Shown: positions 55,829-64,000 of the stretch, one piece after another
How the letters are laid out: every line of letters starts with the position of its first letter
How positions within the stretch are numbered: the first letter of the stretch is position 1
Source: an uncultured Methanobacteriaceae archaeon
Lineage (GTDB): Archaea; Methanobacteriota; Methanobacteria; Methanobacteriales; Methanobacteriaceae
NCBI GenBank assembly: GCA_947259185.1
Contig: CAMYKT010000002.1
Span: 1-64,000, forward strand
Direction: 5' to 3'
DNA: 64,000 bases
Made by a program: the position numbers and the translations under genes
The notes under the pieces: model-generated
Told to the model about the DNA's origin: nothing
Database searches by the model: none
Seen by the model: the letters and a program-made list of their open reading frames with translations, nothing else

Positions 55829-55874
55829 TTATATATTAAAAATTACCATATTTGATTATCGGAATAAGGCTTCC
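55829..55874 (+). promoter_or_regulatory. Promoter with a perfect GGAA-N6-TTCC (NrpR-type) operator
   Basis: A TTATATAT box (55829-55836) is followed, 25 bases on, by GGAA-TAAGGC-TTCC (55861-55874). GGAA-N6-TTCC is the NrpR operator known from Methanococcus; its place at or just after the expected start point fits repression under ammonium-rich conditions. It serves the genes at 55961. Confidence 0.7.
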
Positions 55875-55960
55875 TTCTTCCTTATAACGTGGGTTCAAGC
55901 TGAATTGTAAAAAAAAAGGAGCATTAAATAAGTTATTCAAAATCAAATAGGAGTGCTACA

Positions 55961-56485
55961 ATGGTGCAAAAGATTCTGGTATTAAAAAATCAGGGTTCTT
56001 TAGAATTAGAAAGTCAATCCTGGCTGGAGTTAAAAATATTTAACTATCAAAGAATTACAATCGATAAAACCCACAACTATCTTTTAAAAAAGAGCGAAGA
56101 GGATAATTTCTATTCCCTGCAGGAGATGCTGGAAGAAGTAGACGGAGTTATGATTTTTGTTTTAAATTCCCCGGCTGAAGTAATTCGGGACATGGTGGAT
56201 ATTCTAAAAAGTAGAGATATTCCCTATGTACTGCTTATGGAAGAACCCCACCGGGAAATATCCCAAAGGGAAGGTGAAGTTTTACAGGTGGATAAACAGG
56301 TGGAAAGCATAATCCTGGCCTTTAACCGTTTATCCCATCTAATCGAAAAAAGAAACCAGGCCCCCCAGTTAAAGCAGCAGAAAGTTAAGCTTCAGCAGCT
56401 GGAAAGTCATGCCCGGAAAAAAAAGAGGGTGGTAAAAAAATCACCCCAAAAAAAATGCAGGACCTGGAAGACAAAGGAGATTTAA
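55961..56485 (+). CDS. Degenerate GTPase-like protein upstream of a PII-like gene
   Basis: The 174-residue protein has a compact start (KILVLKNQGSLELES) where a P-loop would lie. MLEEVDGVMIFVLNSPAEVIRDMVDIL and IPYVLLMEEP follow, similar in spacing to strands 4 and 5 of small archaeal GTPases but with the P-loop and NKxD both lost. A Lys/Gln-rich coil follows. This reading is inference; no family is certain. GGAG lies before ATG. It overlaps the PII-like gene by 31 bases, and its last codons cross an A8 run that could allow a -1 frameshift into that gene. Confidence 0.6.
   Translation: MVQKILVLKNQGSLELESQSWLELKIFNYQRITIDKTHNYLLKKSEEDNFYSLQEMLEEVDGVMIFVLNSPAEVIRDMVDILKSRDIPYVLLMEEPHREISQREGEVLQVDKQVESIILAFNRLSHLIEKRNQAPQLKQQKVKLQQLESHARKKKRVVKKSPQKKCRTWKTKEI
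56448..56457 (+). other. A-AAA-AAA slippery heptamer leading into the PII-like frame
   Basis: In the frame of the upstream gene the sequence reads C-AAA-AAA-TGC after CAA, with eight A in a row (56448-56455). A -1 slip on A-AAA-AAA would put the next codon on ATG (56455), exactly the start of the PII-like frame, yielding a fused protein of about 297 residues. A homopolymer sequencing error could give the same picture. Confidence 0.5.
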
Positions 56486-56823
56486 CAAAGGTTAAATTTA
56501 ATTTAGATCCGGGATTAATGGGTGAAGTAAAAGATTGTCTGGATACATCTGGTTTTTCAAATATTACAGTAACTGAACTTAAACATTCCCAGCAAATCCA
56601 GGTAAAAGAAATCTATCGGGGAAATGAAATCTTCAGAAAACGGATTAATCAAAGAGCCCGGCTGGAAGTAATGATGGTTATAAAAGAGGACGAAGTGGAA
56701 TACCTTCTAAGTAGCCTTTCCCACATTAAAGACCCTGGACTGGGAAATTCACTGGTTATCAGTAAGTTGCAGGATATTATAAGAATAAGTAGTCAGGAGA
56801 GGGGACTGAATGCCGTGGACTAA
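56455..56823 (+). CDS. Divergent PII-like protein
   Basis: The 122-residue protein follows the PII fold: LMGEVKDCLDTSGFSNITVTELKHSQ, a T-loop region IQVKEIYRGNEIFRKRINQRARLEVMMVI and SKLQDIIRISSQERGLNAVD at the C-terminus. It lacks the GRG before the T-loop, and Phe60 stands where the uridylylated Tyr of GlnK lies. It begins inside the preceding gene, with no Shine-Dalgarno site, so it depends on coupling or a -1 frameshift. NrpR-type control upstream ties it to nitrogen. It is separate from the true glnK at 54543. Confidence 0.75.
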   Translation: MQDLEDKGDLTKVKFNLDPGLMGEVKDCLDTSGFSNITVTELKHSQQIQVKEIYRGNEIFRKRINQRARLEVMMVIKEDEVEYLLSSLSHIKDPGLGNSLVISKLQDIIRISSQERGLNAVD

Positions 56824-56881
56824 AAAAAAAAGAAATAATTAAATTTAAAGGTTTATAATTAAAAAAATAACTCAGGATCTT

Positions 56882-57763
56882 TTACCATCCTCTTTCCTGC
56901 ATACGATCAGAATCAGATATTTCACTTATTTCCAGTCCATGCATTGCTTTTCCCAGACCGCGGGATACTTCCGAGAGTATCTGGGGGTCATCATAGTGGG
57001 CCGTGGCTTCTACAATAGCCCGGGCAAATTGTTCCGGGTTATCTGATTTGAATATACCAGATCCTACAAATACACCATCTGAACCAAGCTGCATCATCAA
57101 TGCCGCATCTGCCGGGGTGGCTACTCCACCTGCAGCAAAGTTAACCACCGGGATTTTGCCCAGTTTAGCGGTTTCTTTTACCAGGGGTAGTGGTGCTTCG
57201 ATTTCACGAGCTAGAGCCCATAATTCTTCTTCATCTTTATTCTGTATCTCCCTGATCTGACTCATAATCATACGCATGTGGCGAACTGCTTCCACAATAT
57301 TACCAGTTCCAGGTTCACCTTTAGTACGAATCATAGCAGCACCTTCATCAATTCTTCTTAAAGCTTCTCCAAGGTTTCGGGCACCACAGACAAACGGTAT
57401 GGTGAACTTTTTCTTATCAATATGGAATGATTCATCTGCCGGAGTTAAAACTTCGCTTTCATCAATCATGTCCACCCCTAAAGACTCGATAATCTGGGCT
57501 TCTGCAAAGTGGCCAATCCTCACCTTGGCCATGACTGGAATAGAAACTGCATCTATTATCTCTTCTACCTTGGTAGGGTCGGCCATACGGGCTACTCCAC
57601 CTGCAGCACGGATATCAGCCGGTACTTTTTCCAGGGCCATGACTGCAACTGCACCTGTTTCTTCAGCAATAGCAGCTTGTTTTGCATTTACAACATCCAT
57701 TATAACTCCGCCTTTAGTCATCTTGGCAAAGCCTTTTTTTAAAACTTCGGTTCCATGTAACAT
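56882..57763 (-). CDS. pdxS: Pyridoxal 5'-phosphate synthase subunit PdxS
   Basis: The 293-residue TIM-barrel has the PdxS signature [21 protein letters not shown], the catalytic Lys of [10 protein letters not shown] and the second Lys in [18 protein letters not shown]. It makes PLP from ribose 5-phosphate, glyceraldehyde 3-phosphate and ammonia supplied by PdxT. No pdxT is in the window. AGGAGG lies before ATG. GadB and other PLP enzymes nearby need its product. Confidence 0.95.
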   Translation of the reverse strand: MLHGTEVLKKGFAKMTKGGVIMDVVNAKQAAIAEETGAVAVMALEKVPADIRAAGGVARMADPTKVEEIIDAVSIPVMAKVRIGHFAEAQIIESLGVDMIDESEVLTPADESFHIDKKKFTIPFVCGARNLGEALRRIDEGAAMIRTKGEPGTGNIVEAVRHMRMIMSQIREIQNKDEEELWALAREIEAPLPLVKETAKLGKIPVVNFAAGGVATPADAALMMQLGSDGVFVGSGIFKSDNPEQFARAIVEATAHYDDPQILSEVSRGLGKAMHGLEISEISDSDRMQERGW

Positions 57764-58068
57764 AGGATAATCCTCCTTATCTAAACTCAGTGTGAATTTA
57801 ATTCAAGGTAAATTATTGATTACACATAAATTTAAATAAGCATAGCTAAATAAAGTAATCAATAACAATCAGTTTGATTTTAGAATAATAAATACTTTAA
57901 CTATAAAATTAAGATTAATTGATAATTCAACTAAAAAGTAAAAATCTTATGAGATTTACCCTGGATAAATTTAAATAAAGATAATTGGTTAATAGAATAC
58001 CTGGATTTTAATTCTAATACCATAATATAGGCTTAAAGACTGTATAATTAAAAAAAAAATGTGATAAC
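57764..58068. other. Intergenic region with divergent promoters
   Basis: AT-rich; holds the promoters of pdxS (minus) and the small membrane protein gene (plus). No gene was seen. Confidence 0.4.
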
Positions 58069-58263
58069 ATGGTTCAAGAAGTATTTACTGGATCCTTAAT
58101 TTATTCCCACATATTACCTGCTATTTTAGGTTTTTTAAGCATAATATTTCTATGTAATGGAATAATGGATGATAATAAAACCTATACCATAATGGGTGTA
58201 GTGATGTTTTTTACAGCAGGTTTATTGCCCTTTGTAATTTTACCTATAATTTTAGGGGTGTAA
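58069..58263 (+). CDS. Small two-helix membrane protein
   Basis: The 64-residue protein has two hydrophobic segments (ILPAILGFLSIIFLCNGIM and IMGVVMFFTAGLLPFVILP) with a short charged loop. Not recognised. It has a GTGATA element before the ATG and stands alone between pdxS and a PfkB gene. Confidence 0.55.
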   Translation: MVQEVFTGSLIYSHILPAILGFLSIIFLCNGIMDDNKTYTIMGVVMFFTAGLLPFVILPIILGV

Positions 58264-58344
58264 GTGCATTTAAACCCACTAAATCACTATAAAGACTTAT
58301 TTGAGGTAAGTTTTCTAAATAAGCATTTATTTTAAAAATAGAAA

Positions 58345-59193
58345 CTAAATCCTGTTTTCCAATTTTCTGGTGGCTATTTGAGCTGCAAATTTCCCGCATT
58401 TAATTGAATCTTTATTATTTTTTTTACAACTTAAATAAGCAGCCAGATAGGTATCACCCAGTCCTGTGGGGTCACCCATTTGAGAAGGGGGATAGGCCTT
58501 AATTTTATGCACCTGGTCCTGGGAGTAAATTAAAGAACCCTTATTCCCACAAGTTATAACTATTTCTTCCGGGCCATAAGAAGCCAGCCTGTTAATAGAC
58601 TCCATAAATGTTTCTTTTCTATTTAGTTTTATGGCTTTCAATTCATTTTCATCTAAAAATAATATCCTCACCATTTTTAGTAGTTCTTCAAACTCTGGCC
58701 TTAAATTCAAGTTTATATCACAATTTTTAAGGTTTCTTAAATAGCCCTGGGCCCCAGCATATAAGGGGATATCTTTTTTAGATAACCATTTAACGGTGGA
58801 TAGGGGAATATCAGAGGATAATAAGGGAGAGAGTATTATACCCTCAAAGTCCATTTCTTCAGATTTGAAAATTTTTAAAAGATCTTCTGTAGTTAAGGGT
58901 ATATTAGGGGCATTGGAACGTTGTATGCGTTTATTAGGATCGTTATTGAAGTATTTATTTTCAAAGCGGACTGTTTCTTTTTTAAATACGGGTATTAATT
59001 TTGTTTTTTCTGGAAATTCGTTTAAGAGGTGCTGGTCATCTGCAGCTAAGGTTACCACTGCGGTGTGGTTTAAATTTAAACTGGAAAAAACCCGGGACTG
59101 ATAATATACCGCCCCTCCCACCGAATGAGTTTTTAAAGCATTTTTAATGATGGTATCCTTACTTAATGGTCCTAAAATTAAAAATCCACTCAT
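58345..59193 (-). CDS. PfkB family carbohydrate kinase
   Basis: The 282-residue kinase has the ribokinase/PfkB start (LGPLSKDTIIKNA and VGGAVYYQSRVFSSLN) and the catalytic DPTGLGDTYLAAYL motif, where the Asp is the base. The substrate is not clear; members phosphorylate sugars, nucleosides or hydroxymethylpyrimidine-type compounds. It follows the HisA-like gene's far side: the HisA-like gene lies 52 bases downstream on the same strand, suggesting an operon. Confidence 0.88.
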   Translation of the reverse strand: MSGFLILGPLSKDTIIKNALKTHSVGGAVYYQSRVFSSLNLNHTAVVTLAADDQHLLNEFPEKTKLIPVFKKETVRFENKYFNNDPNKRIQRSNAPNIPLTTEDLLKIFKSEEMDFEGIILSPLLSSDIPLSTVKWLSKKDIPLYAGAQGYLRNLKNCDINLNLRPEFEELLKMVRILFLDENELKAIKLNRKETFMESINRLASYGPEEIVITCGNKGSLIYSQDQVHKIKAYPPSQMGDPTGLGDTYLAAYLSCKKNNKDSIKCGKFAAQIATRKLENRI

Positions 59194-59245
59194 AATATTC
59201 CCTGATTAGCTTAAGTAATTTATATAAAACACCAAAAAAATATAT

Positions 59246-59929
59246 TCATAAATGAATTTGTCCATTATGCAGGGCAGATCCAATCAGAACCTTTTTTATA
59301 CCCTGAGTATTTAATTTTTCCTTATCTTCCGGGGTAATACCCCCACCCAGTATAAGGGATGGTTTAAGATCAATAAATTTTTCTATTAAGTCTTTATTGA
59401 ATCCTTTATAGGTACCTACCTGGGATATATCCAGTAATATGATCTCAGGAAGATTTAATTTTATTAACTTATCCTTGAATTCTTCCAGGGTCAAGTCCAA
59501 CTTAGGAGCATATAGTTTGCCCTTTTTAACATCCACACTCACCACCATGCGGGAGGCAGGGAACTTTTCACAGATTCTATCCAGCTCCTCCACGCTTTCT
59601 AGTGTTTCTGTGGCCACGATTATTTTGTAGGCAAATTTGAGGGCGAATTTAAATGTTTCCAGATTCCTAACCCCACAATCTAAAATCACTGGTAAAAAAA
59701 GGTTGATTTTTTGAGCCACATCCAGATTAGAGCCCTTTTTTTCAATCATATCCAGGTCAGCCACATAAATCTGCCGGGCTCCATTTTGTCTAAGGGAATT
59801 GGAAATCATCACCGGATCACTGGAAGTACTATAAACAGTTTTTAAAGGAGTATAAGTATCTCTTTTACCTGATTGTCCTGATACAGCTATTCCTGATTTT
59901 AAATCCAGAACGGGAATTACTTCCATCAT
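59246..59929 (-). CDS. HisA/HisF-like TIM-barrel protein
   Basis: The 227-residue protein begins VIPVLDLKSGIAV, with the first catalytic Asp of HisA. It has LDCGVRNLETFKFAL, a SVDVKKGKLY strand with the second Asp, and ILGGGITPEDKEKL and LIGSALHNG phosphate loops. It lacks the usual RGD-type loop of HisA and belongs to the HisA/HisF-related group in methanogens. A phosphoribosyl-type substrate is inferred. It is downstream of the PfkB gene. Confidence 0.82.
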   Translation of the reverse strand: MMEVIPVLDLKSGIAVSGQSGKRDTYTPLKTVYSTSSDPVMISNSLRQNGARQIYVADLDMIEKKGSNLDVAQKINLFLPVILDCGVRNLETFKFALKFAYKIIVATETLESVEELDRICEKFPASRMVVSVDVKKGKLYAPKLDLTLEEFKDKLIKLNLPEIILLDISQVGTYKGFNKDLIEKFIDLKPSLILGGGITPEDKEKLNTQGIKKVLIGSALHNGQIHL

Positions 59930-60095
59930 AAAAATTGTTTATTTTTCCATTAATTATAATTATCGAATATAGCCGATTAAAAAATTAATCTAAAAAAAAA
60001 ACATCCAATTTTTTTTTTTACAGTGACCCCCTATGGCTATTTATAAATAAATTCTTCAGGTAAGATTAGCTAAAAAAACCTGAAAAATTATTTTA

Positions 60096-62213
60096 CTATT
60101 TTCTAAAACTCAAATTTCTGGTTTTATTCCCTATACGGTAAGCATTTAATATTACCACAATACTTAAACCCATATCTCCTACTAAAACACCCATCCATAA
60201 AGGAACAAATCCAAATACCGCCAGTATAGCCAGGGAAGTTTTAATTAAAATAGATGTATAAACGTTCTGTTTAACTATAGCCATGGTTTTTTTACTTAAA
60301 TTAATCAGATAATCCACTTTAGATATGTCATCATTCATTAGGGTTATATCTGCAGTTTCTATTGCCACATCAGAACCATTAATTCCCATGGCAATACCCA
60401 CATTTGACCGGGCCAGTGCAGGAGCATCATTTACTCCATCACCAATCATGGCCACACTTCTATATTTACTTGATAGTCTTTCCACGATTTTTACTTTATC
60501 TTCAGGTAATAGTCCAGAATAATACTCATCAAGGGCTAATTTTTCTTTTACTACTCTGGCTGTCCCCTGGTTATCTCCGGTGAGCATTATTGTTTTAATT
60601 CCCCTGCTTTTTAATTGGGAAATGGTATTGATGGAGGTATCCCTTATCTTATCTGAGAGTCCAATGACCCCCATAAGGTGGTGTTCATTCCCCAGGATTA
60701 TGGTGGTTTTACCTTCATTTTCCAGTTTTTCTATAATTTCATCAGGATATTCAATATTATCTGCAAATAAACTCTTTTTACCAATATAGAATATTTTATT
60801 ATTGATTTTTCCCTTTAAACCCTTACCAGTGATTGATTCGAATTCTTTAATTTCTTTAAGTTTTATATTTGATTCCTGAGCATAGTTAACCATAGCCTGG
60901 GCCAGGGGATGTTTAGATTTTGATTCTAGTGATGCTGCTATTTGGGAAATTTCAGGGAGGGAATAATTATTTAAGGGGATGATATCTGTAATTTCTAATT
61001 TTCCCCGGGTGAGTGTTCCGGTTTTATCAAAGACCATGGCTTCAATATTTTGCATTTCTTCTACATATTCTCCACTTTTTATTAATATTCCCTTTCGACT
61101 TGCAGCGGTTATTCCAGAAACCATAGATATGGGTGTGGATATGGCTAAAGCACAGGGACATGAAACCACGAGAAGAACTAAAGCCCGGTAAAACCAGGTG
61201 TCAAAAGAAAGGCCCAGGATAAAATGAGGTACGGTGGCCACAATTAGGGCCATTCCTATAGCCAGGGGAGTGTAATAATTTGCAAATCTATCAATGAAAG
61301 CTTCAGTTTTTGATTTTTTCAACCGGGAATCTTTAACCAGCTTTATAATCTTAGATATTATAGTTTCATCACTCTTTTTGGTAACCTGTACCTCCAGATA
61401 GCCTTCTCCATTGAGGGTGCCAGCAAAAACTTTGCTGCCTTCTACTTTAGTTACCGGTATGCTTTCTCCAGTTATATGGGCCTGATTTACATCAGAATTA
61501 CCTTCAATTACCAGTCCATCTACTGGAATTTTATCACCAGGCCGTATCACCACAATGTCTCCCGGTTCAATAGTTTCTACATTAACTTCCAATTTTTGAT
61601 TATTCTTTTTAATAGTTGCAGTTTCCGGGGCCAGTTTTAACAGGGCGCCTATTGAATTTCTGGCTCTTTCACCCGCACGTTCTTCTAAAAATTCAGCAAT
61701 ATAGAACAAAAATATAACTGATGCTCCTTCTGCGCCTTCACCTATTAAAAAAGCACCTACTACGGCAATGGTAGCTAAAAAGTTTATATTGAATTTACCT
61801 TTAAAAAATGATTTTATTCCCTGGGGAATGGATTTATAGCCAGAAAGGGCGACTACCATTAAAAATAATATTTCTGAAGGAAGTTTATAGGTGGTAAAAA
61901 AATTAAAATATAATCCTAGAATGAAAATTAGGGCAGATATACTTATTATGTAAATATGTTTTCGTCTTTTAGCCGGTTCTTTTTCTTCAAATAGGTCTGC
62001 AGCACAGCATCCACAGGAACTTTCTATATCATTTTGATTATGTTTTTTTTTAATATTTTGTTCAGCATTGCATTCTTTTATTTCTGGTTTGAAATTTTTA
62101 TATTCCTGATCTTTTATTCCTGATTCGTGATTATGACTACAGCAAAAATTGTCAGTTTTTTGTGCAGGTATTTTTTCAGGGTCTATTTCATTTTTCTCAT
62201 TTTTCTGTGCCAT
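60096..62213 (-). CDS. cadA: Cadmium/zinc-exporting P-type ATPase
   Basis: The 705-residue P1B-ATPase has a TGES actuator motif (248-251), the membrane CPC motif (352-354), the phosphorylated Asp in DKTGTLT (D396) and [12 protein letters not shown]. It exports Zn2+, Cd2+ or Pb2+. The N-terminus has no GMxCxxC metal-binding domain; it has a Cys/His-rich stretch (CCSHNHE at 24-30, CGCC at 67-70) instead. A dyad operator lies upstream (62241-62268), next to a broken cadC gene. Confidence 0.92.
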   Translation of the reverse strand: MAQKNEKNEIDPEKIPAQKTDNFCCSHNHESGIKDQEYKNFKPEIKECNAEQNIKKKHNQNDIESSCGCCAADLFEEKEPAKRRKHIYIISISALIFILGLYFNFFTTYKLPSEILFLMVVALSGYKSIPQGIKSFFKGKFNINFLATIAVVGAFLIGEGAEGASVIFLFYIAEFLEERAGERARNSIGALLKLAPETATIKKNNQKLEVNVETIEPGDIVVIRPGDKIPVDGLVIEGNSDVNQAHITGESIPVTKVEGSKVFAGTLNGEGYLEVQVTKKSDETIISKIIKLVKDSRLKKSKTEAFIDRFANYYTPLAIGMALIVATVPHFILGLSFDTWFYRALVLLVVSCPCALAISTPISMVSGITAASRKGILIKSGEYVEEMQNIEAMVFDKTGTLTRGKLEITDIIPLNNYSLPEISQIAASLESKSKHPLAQAMVNYAQESNIKLKEIKEFESITGKGLKGKINNKIFYIGKKSLFADNIEYPDEIIEKLENEGKTTIILGNEHHLMGVIGLSDKIRDTSINTISQLKSRGIKTIMLTGDNQGTARVVKEKLALDEYYSGLLPEDKVKIVERLSSKYRSVAMIGDGVNDAPALARSNVGIAMGINGSDVAIETADITLMNDDISKVDYLINLSKKTMAIVKQNVYTSILIKTSLAILAVFGFVPLWMGVLVGDMGLSIVVILNAYRIGNKTRNLSFRK

Positions 62214-62240
62214 CTGATACTCACCTAAAACATTAGTTCA

Positions 62241-62268
62241 GTTCATATGATTGTGTATTCATATGAAC
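62241..62268. promoter_or_regulatory. Dyad operator of the metal ATPase gene (CadC/ArsR type)
   Basis: GTTCATATGA (62241-62250) and TCATATGAAC (62259-62268) form a perfect 10-bp inverted repeat with an 8-bp spacer. On the minus strand a TTAAATAT-type TATA box lies just before it. The TTCATATGAA core is the style of CadC/CzrA sites. A TTCATATG-x-AA half site also overlaps the ATG of the cadC gene at 63020. Confidence 0.7.
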
Positions 62269-62449
62269 ATATATTTAATGATTATGGTGAAAACCGAAAT
62301 AAAAAAAAAAATAATATAGAATAAAAAAAGTTTTTCTTAGATGTTTTTCTGAAATGTAAAATAAAATTTCGATTAATTATCCGTATACACTGATTAAAAA
62401 AAATATTCTACCAAAAATTATATAAACAGAATAATAACACCCTTAAAGC

Positions 62450-62635
62450 ATGAAAAAAGAAGCTAAGAGTTTAAATGAATTTTGGTCTGCATTAATTTCT
62501 GCTGCAATTGGAGGGTATTTAGGAACCTATATTGCAAACTTATTAAATCTCCATTGGATAATATTAGGATTATTAGTGGCAATTATATTTTTAATTTCAT
62601 ATAAGTTATTTCTTATTTTATTTAAAAAAATTTAA
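62450..62635 (+). CDS. Small membrane protein of unknown function
   Basis: The 61-residue protein has two hydrophobic segments (ALISAAIGGYLGTYIANLL and WIILGLLVAIIFLISYKLFLILF) separated by few residues. Not recognised. A TTATATAA box about 28 bases upstream would give a leaderless transcript from this ATG. It lies between cadA and cadC on the opposite strand. Confidence 0.55.
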   Translation: MKKEAKSLNEFWSALISAAIGGYLGTYIANLLNLHWIILGLLVAIIFLISYKLFLILFKKI

Positions 62636-62661
62636 TAAATAGAAAAAAGTATTTTTTTAAA

Positions 62662-63020
62662 CTACAGCTTCTCTTTGGTATGCTCCACGCAAAGCTCAAT
62701 TAATGCAACCACATGTTGATCAGCAAGAGAATAGTAAGCCATTTTACCTACTTTTTTGAATTTTACCAGATTTTTGCTTCTTAAAACTCGAAGCTGATGA
62801 GAAATAGCAGACTGATTCATTTCAAGTGCTGCAGCCAGATCACAAACACATAATTCTCTTTGAGATAATGCATAGAGGATTTTAAGTCGGGTAGAATCAC
62901 AAATACTTTAAAATTATCAGATACTTCAAAAAGAAGTTCATCTTGAAGCATTTTAGACTTTACAAAATTTACTTCTTCTTCATGTGCACAGACAATTTCA
63001 CATGTATCTTTCTCTTCCAT
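62662..63020 (-). pseudogene. cadC: CadC-type ArsR regulator broken by a single-base deletion
   Basis: The gene starts MEEKDTCEIVCAHEEEV, with Cys7 and Cys11 as in CadC, and reads in frame to DNFKVF. There one base is missing at about 62899-62900. In the shifted frame the protein continues as [21 protein letters not shown], then [18 protein letters not shown] and [14 protein letters not shown], to a TAG at 62662. A restored GGT codon (KVFGDSTR) would make a full-length regulator of about 119 residues with the ELCVC metal box. Either it is a recent mutation that would unbind cadA, or a sequencing error. The unshifted frame stops after only 67 residues. Confidence 0.8.
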
Positions 63021-63158
63021 ATGAATAAATGAGCATCAGATAGAATAAAATTTTTGATTTGAAATAATACTTAATAAAAATAAAGAAATGTAAAAATGTA
63101 AAAATTAAGACTCCCTAAAAAATAAATCAAATTCACCTAAAATGAATAAAATAGGGTG

Positions 63159-63494
63159 TCAACCTTCTATCATGATGAGTTTCCCTGTTTCTGGATCTTT
63201 GTACACCTTACCCATCTGAACATATCCCTCTCCAGATCCAGAAGAAGTATCAGGCGTATCATTGAGTTCTTCTCCCATTTGAAGTTCTGCTACCTGTTTC
63301 ATGGCTTCCATGGTCTGTTGACGTTCTTCAGGGGACATATCGGCAAAGACCACGCTCTGCATATTCCAGGATAATACCAGAAATATTAGAAATCCTACTG
63401 ATAAAACCAGCATGGCGTCCACCAGGTTGGCGGTTCCCGCCATAGGGTCTTCATCTTGTCTAGTAAACCGTCTTCGTTTGGGCCGTCGAAGCAT
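63159..63494 (-). CDS. DUF2149 domain protein, ExbD-like partner of ExbB
   Basis: The 111-residue protein has one N-terminal membrane helix ([20 protein letters not shown], ~24-43) after a basic [16 protein letters not shown] segment. An acidic extracytoplasmic tail follows, ending [17 protein letters not shown]. It is the DUF2149 family that pairs with MotA/TolQ/ExbB channel proteins in methanogens. Its start overlaps the ExbB-like gene by 35 bases. Role: uses proton or sodium flow to power an outer process, partner unknown. Confidence 0.85.
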   Translation of the reverse strand: MLRRPKRRRFTRQDEDPMAGTANLVDAMLVLSVGFLIFLVLSWNMQSVVFADMSPEERQQTMEAMKQVAELQMGEELNDTPDTSSGSGEGYVQMGKVYKDPETGKLIMIEG

Positions 63495-64000
63495 TTTTAT
63501 TAACCTCCAGTACAGTTTCAGCTAAGGTCTCCAGATTAGAAAGGTATTCCTCATACCATCGTCTTCTAACCTTGGAAATAAAGTAAGCGATACCTCCTGC
63601 AGCCAGACCGGCCACAGTAGTATCAAAAGCAATAATAATAGCCTGAGCCAGCATATTTATATCACCAGCCCCCAGCGCCGCTAAACCGGGCCCCATAGGA
63701 ATTAGGGTTCCCATCAAACCCAAAGTAGGTCCCAGTCGGGTGACCATGTCCGTTTTCTCCAGGCTCTTTTCAATTTTAAGTTCTTCATTTTCAATTAATT
63801 TTCGGGCCAGTGCCTCACGAGACTCCGGACCCAAATCCGTGCTTTTAGCAATTTCACCTAAAATATTCTTCTGACTCTGAGGAAGACCACTACTATCCAC
63901 CGTGGCAATAATCTCATCGGAGGTGCTTGAATGAGCAATAGATTTAATCAAATCCTCAATCTGCTGAACATCAATCTTAATCCGGGCCGAATACTCTGAT
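63460..64000 (-). CDS. MotA/TolQ/ExbB proton channel family protein (5' end outside window)
   Basis: About 180 codons run open to the window edge with no stop, so the start lies beyond 64000. The visible part includes [54 protein letters not shown], the conserved membrane pair of ExbB/TolQ/MotA. It would form the stator with the DUF2149 protein, using an ion gradient. It overlaps that gene by 35 bases, indicating coupling. Confidence 0.9.
   Translation of the reverse strand, partial: SEYSARIKIDVQQIEDLIKSIAHSSTSDEIIATVDSSGLPQSQKNILGEIAKSTDLGPESREALARKLIENEELKIEKSLEKTDMVTRLGPTLGLMGTLIPMGPGLAALGAGDINMLAQAIIIAFDTTVAGLAAGGIAYFISKVRRRWYEEYLSNLETLAETVLEVNKNASTAQTKTVY

Overview
The window looks like a chromosomal segment of a methanogenic archaeon of the order Methanobacteriales, most likely a Methanobacterium-type organism. 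The evidence is two large secreted proteins ending in pseudomurein-binding repeats, the coenzyme F430 gene cfbC, the archaeal riboflavin/F420 gene arfB, archaeal ribosomal protein L37e beside an Sm-like protein, a tRNA-Leu without encoded CCA, archaeal TATA boxes (TTTAAATA, TTATATAT types), AGGTGA-type ribosome binding sites and AT-rich intergenic DNA. GTG and TTG starts are common, and several genes appear leaderless. The species is inference.

Layout. 0-3 kb: a coiled-coil protein, a CrtI-type oxidoreductase and a SagB-type nitroreductase. 3-14 kb: two related adhesin-like surface proteins flank a zinc-ribbon membrane protein, three tandem 49-bp repeats that resemble archaeal origin recognition boxes, an EamA half-transporter, a small siroheme reductase-like protein, a gadB-DUF6448 pair and an AlkC/AlkD-like protein. 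14-20 kb: a TetR - iron-sulfur flavoprotein - DUF169 operon, an SRPBCC protein, a phospholipase D-like protein and small stress-type proteins, including an unlisted 24-residue membrane peptide. 20-22 kb: an accessory patch with a HepT/MntA toxin-antitoxin pair and a fragment of a DUF2075/Schlafen-type helicase. 22-28.5 kb: a nucleotide-sugar and glycosyl transfer cluster (fdtA-like, acetyltransferase, DegT aminotransferase, GT2, galE), then a BASS transporter and galU. 28.5-36.5 kb: membrane proteins, small metal-site proteins, tRNA-Leu(GAG), a Cys-rich 4Fe-4S protein, a UspA protein, an arsR-acr3 arsenic operon, and a CBS protein overlapping cfbC. 36.6-43.6 kb: housekeeping genes (U32 peptidase-like, purF, Toprim protein, rpl37e, lsm, PUA protein, arfB). 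43.8-52 kb: a marR-MATE efflux operon, a Ski2-like helicase, and an XRE-cupin / thioesterase / acyl-CoA ligase operon. 53-57 kb: nitrogen sensing (amtB-glnK, then a divergent PII-like gene overlapping an unknown gene behind a perfect GGAA-N6-TTCC site) and pdxS. 58-64 kb: PfkB and HisA-like proteins, a cadA-type metal ATPase with a clear dyad operator and a cadC repressor gene broken by one missing base, and an ExbB/DUF2149 pair running off the window end.

The strongest leads for something undescribed are: (1) the nitrogen-controlled gene pair at 55961-56823, where a perfect A-AAA-AAA slippery heptamer would place a -1 shifted ribosome exactly on the ATG of the PII-like frame; (2) the three tandem ORB-like repeats at 6071-6202, away from any cdc6 gene in view; (3) the frameshifted but otherwise intact cadC next to its putative operator; and (4) several palindromic operators and structured leaders listed below. 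No CRISPR array, transposase, integrase or rRNA gene was seen. All family names are from reading motifs; no database search was run.
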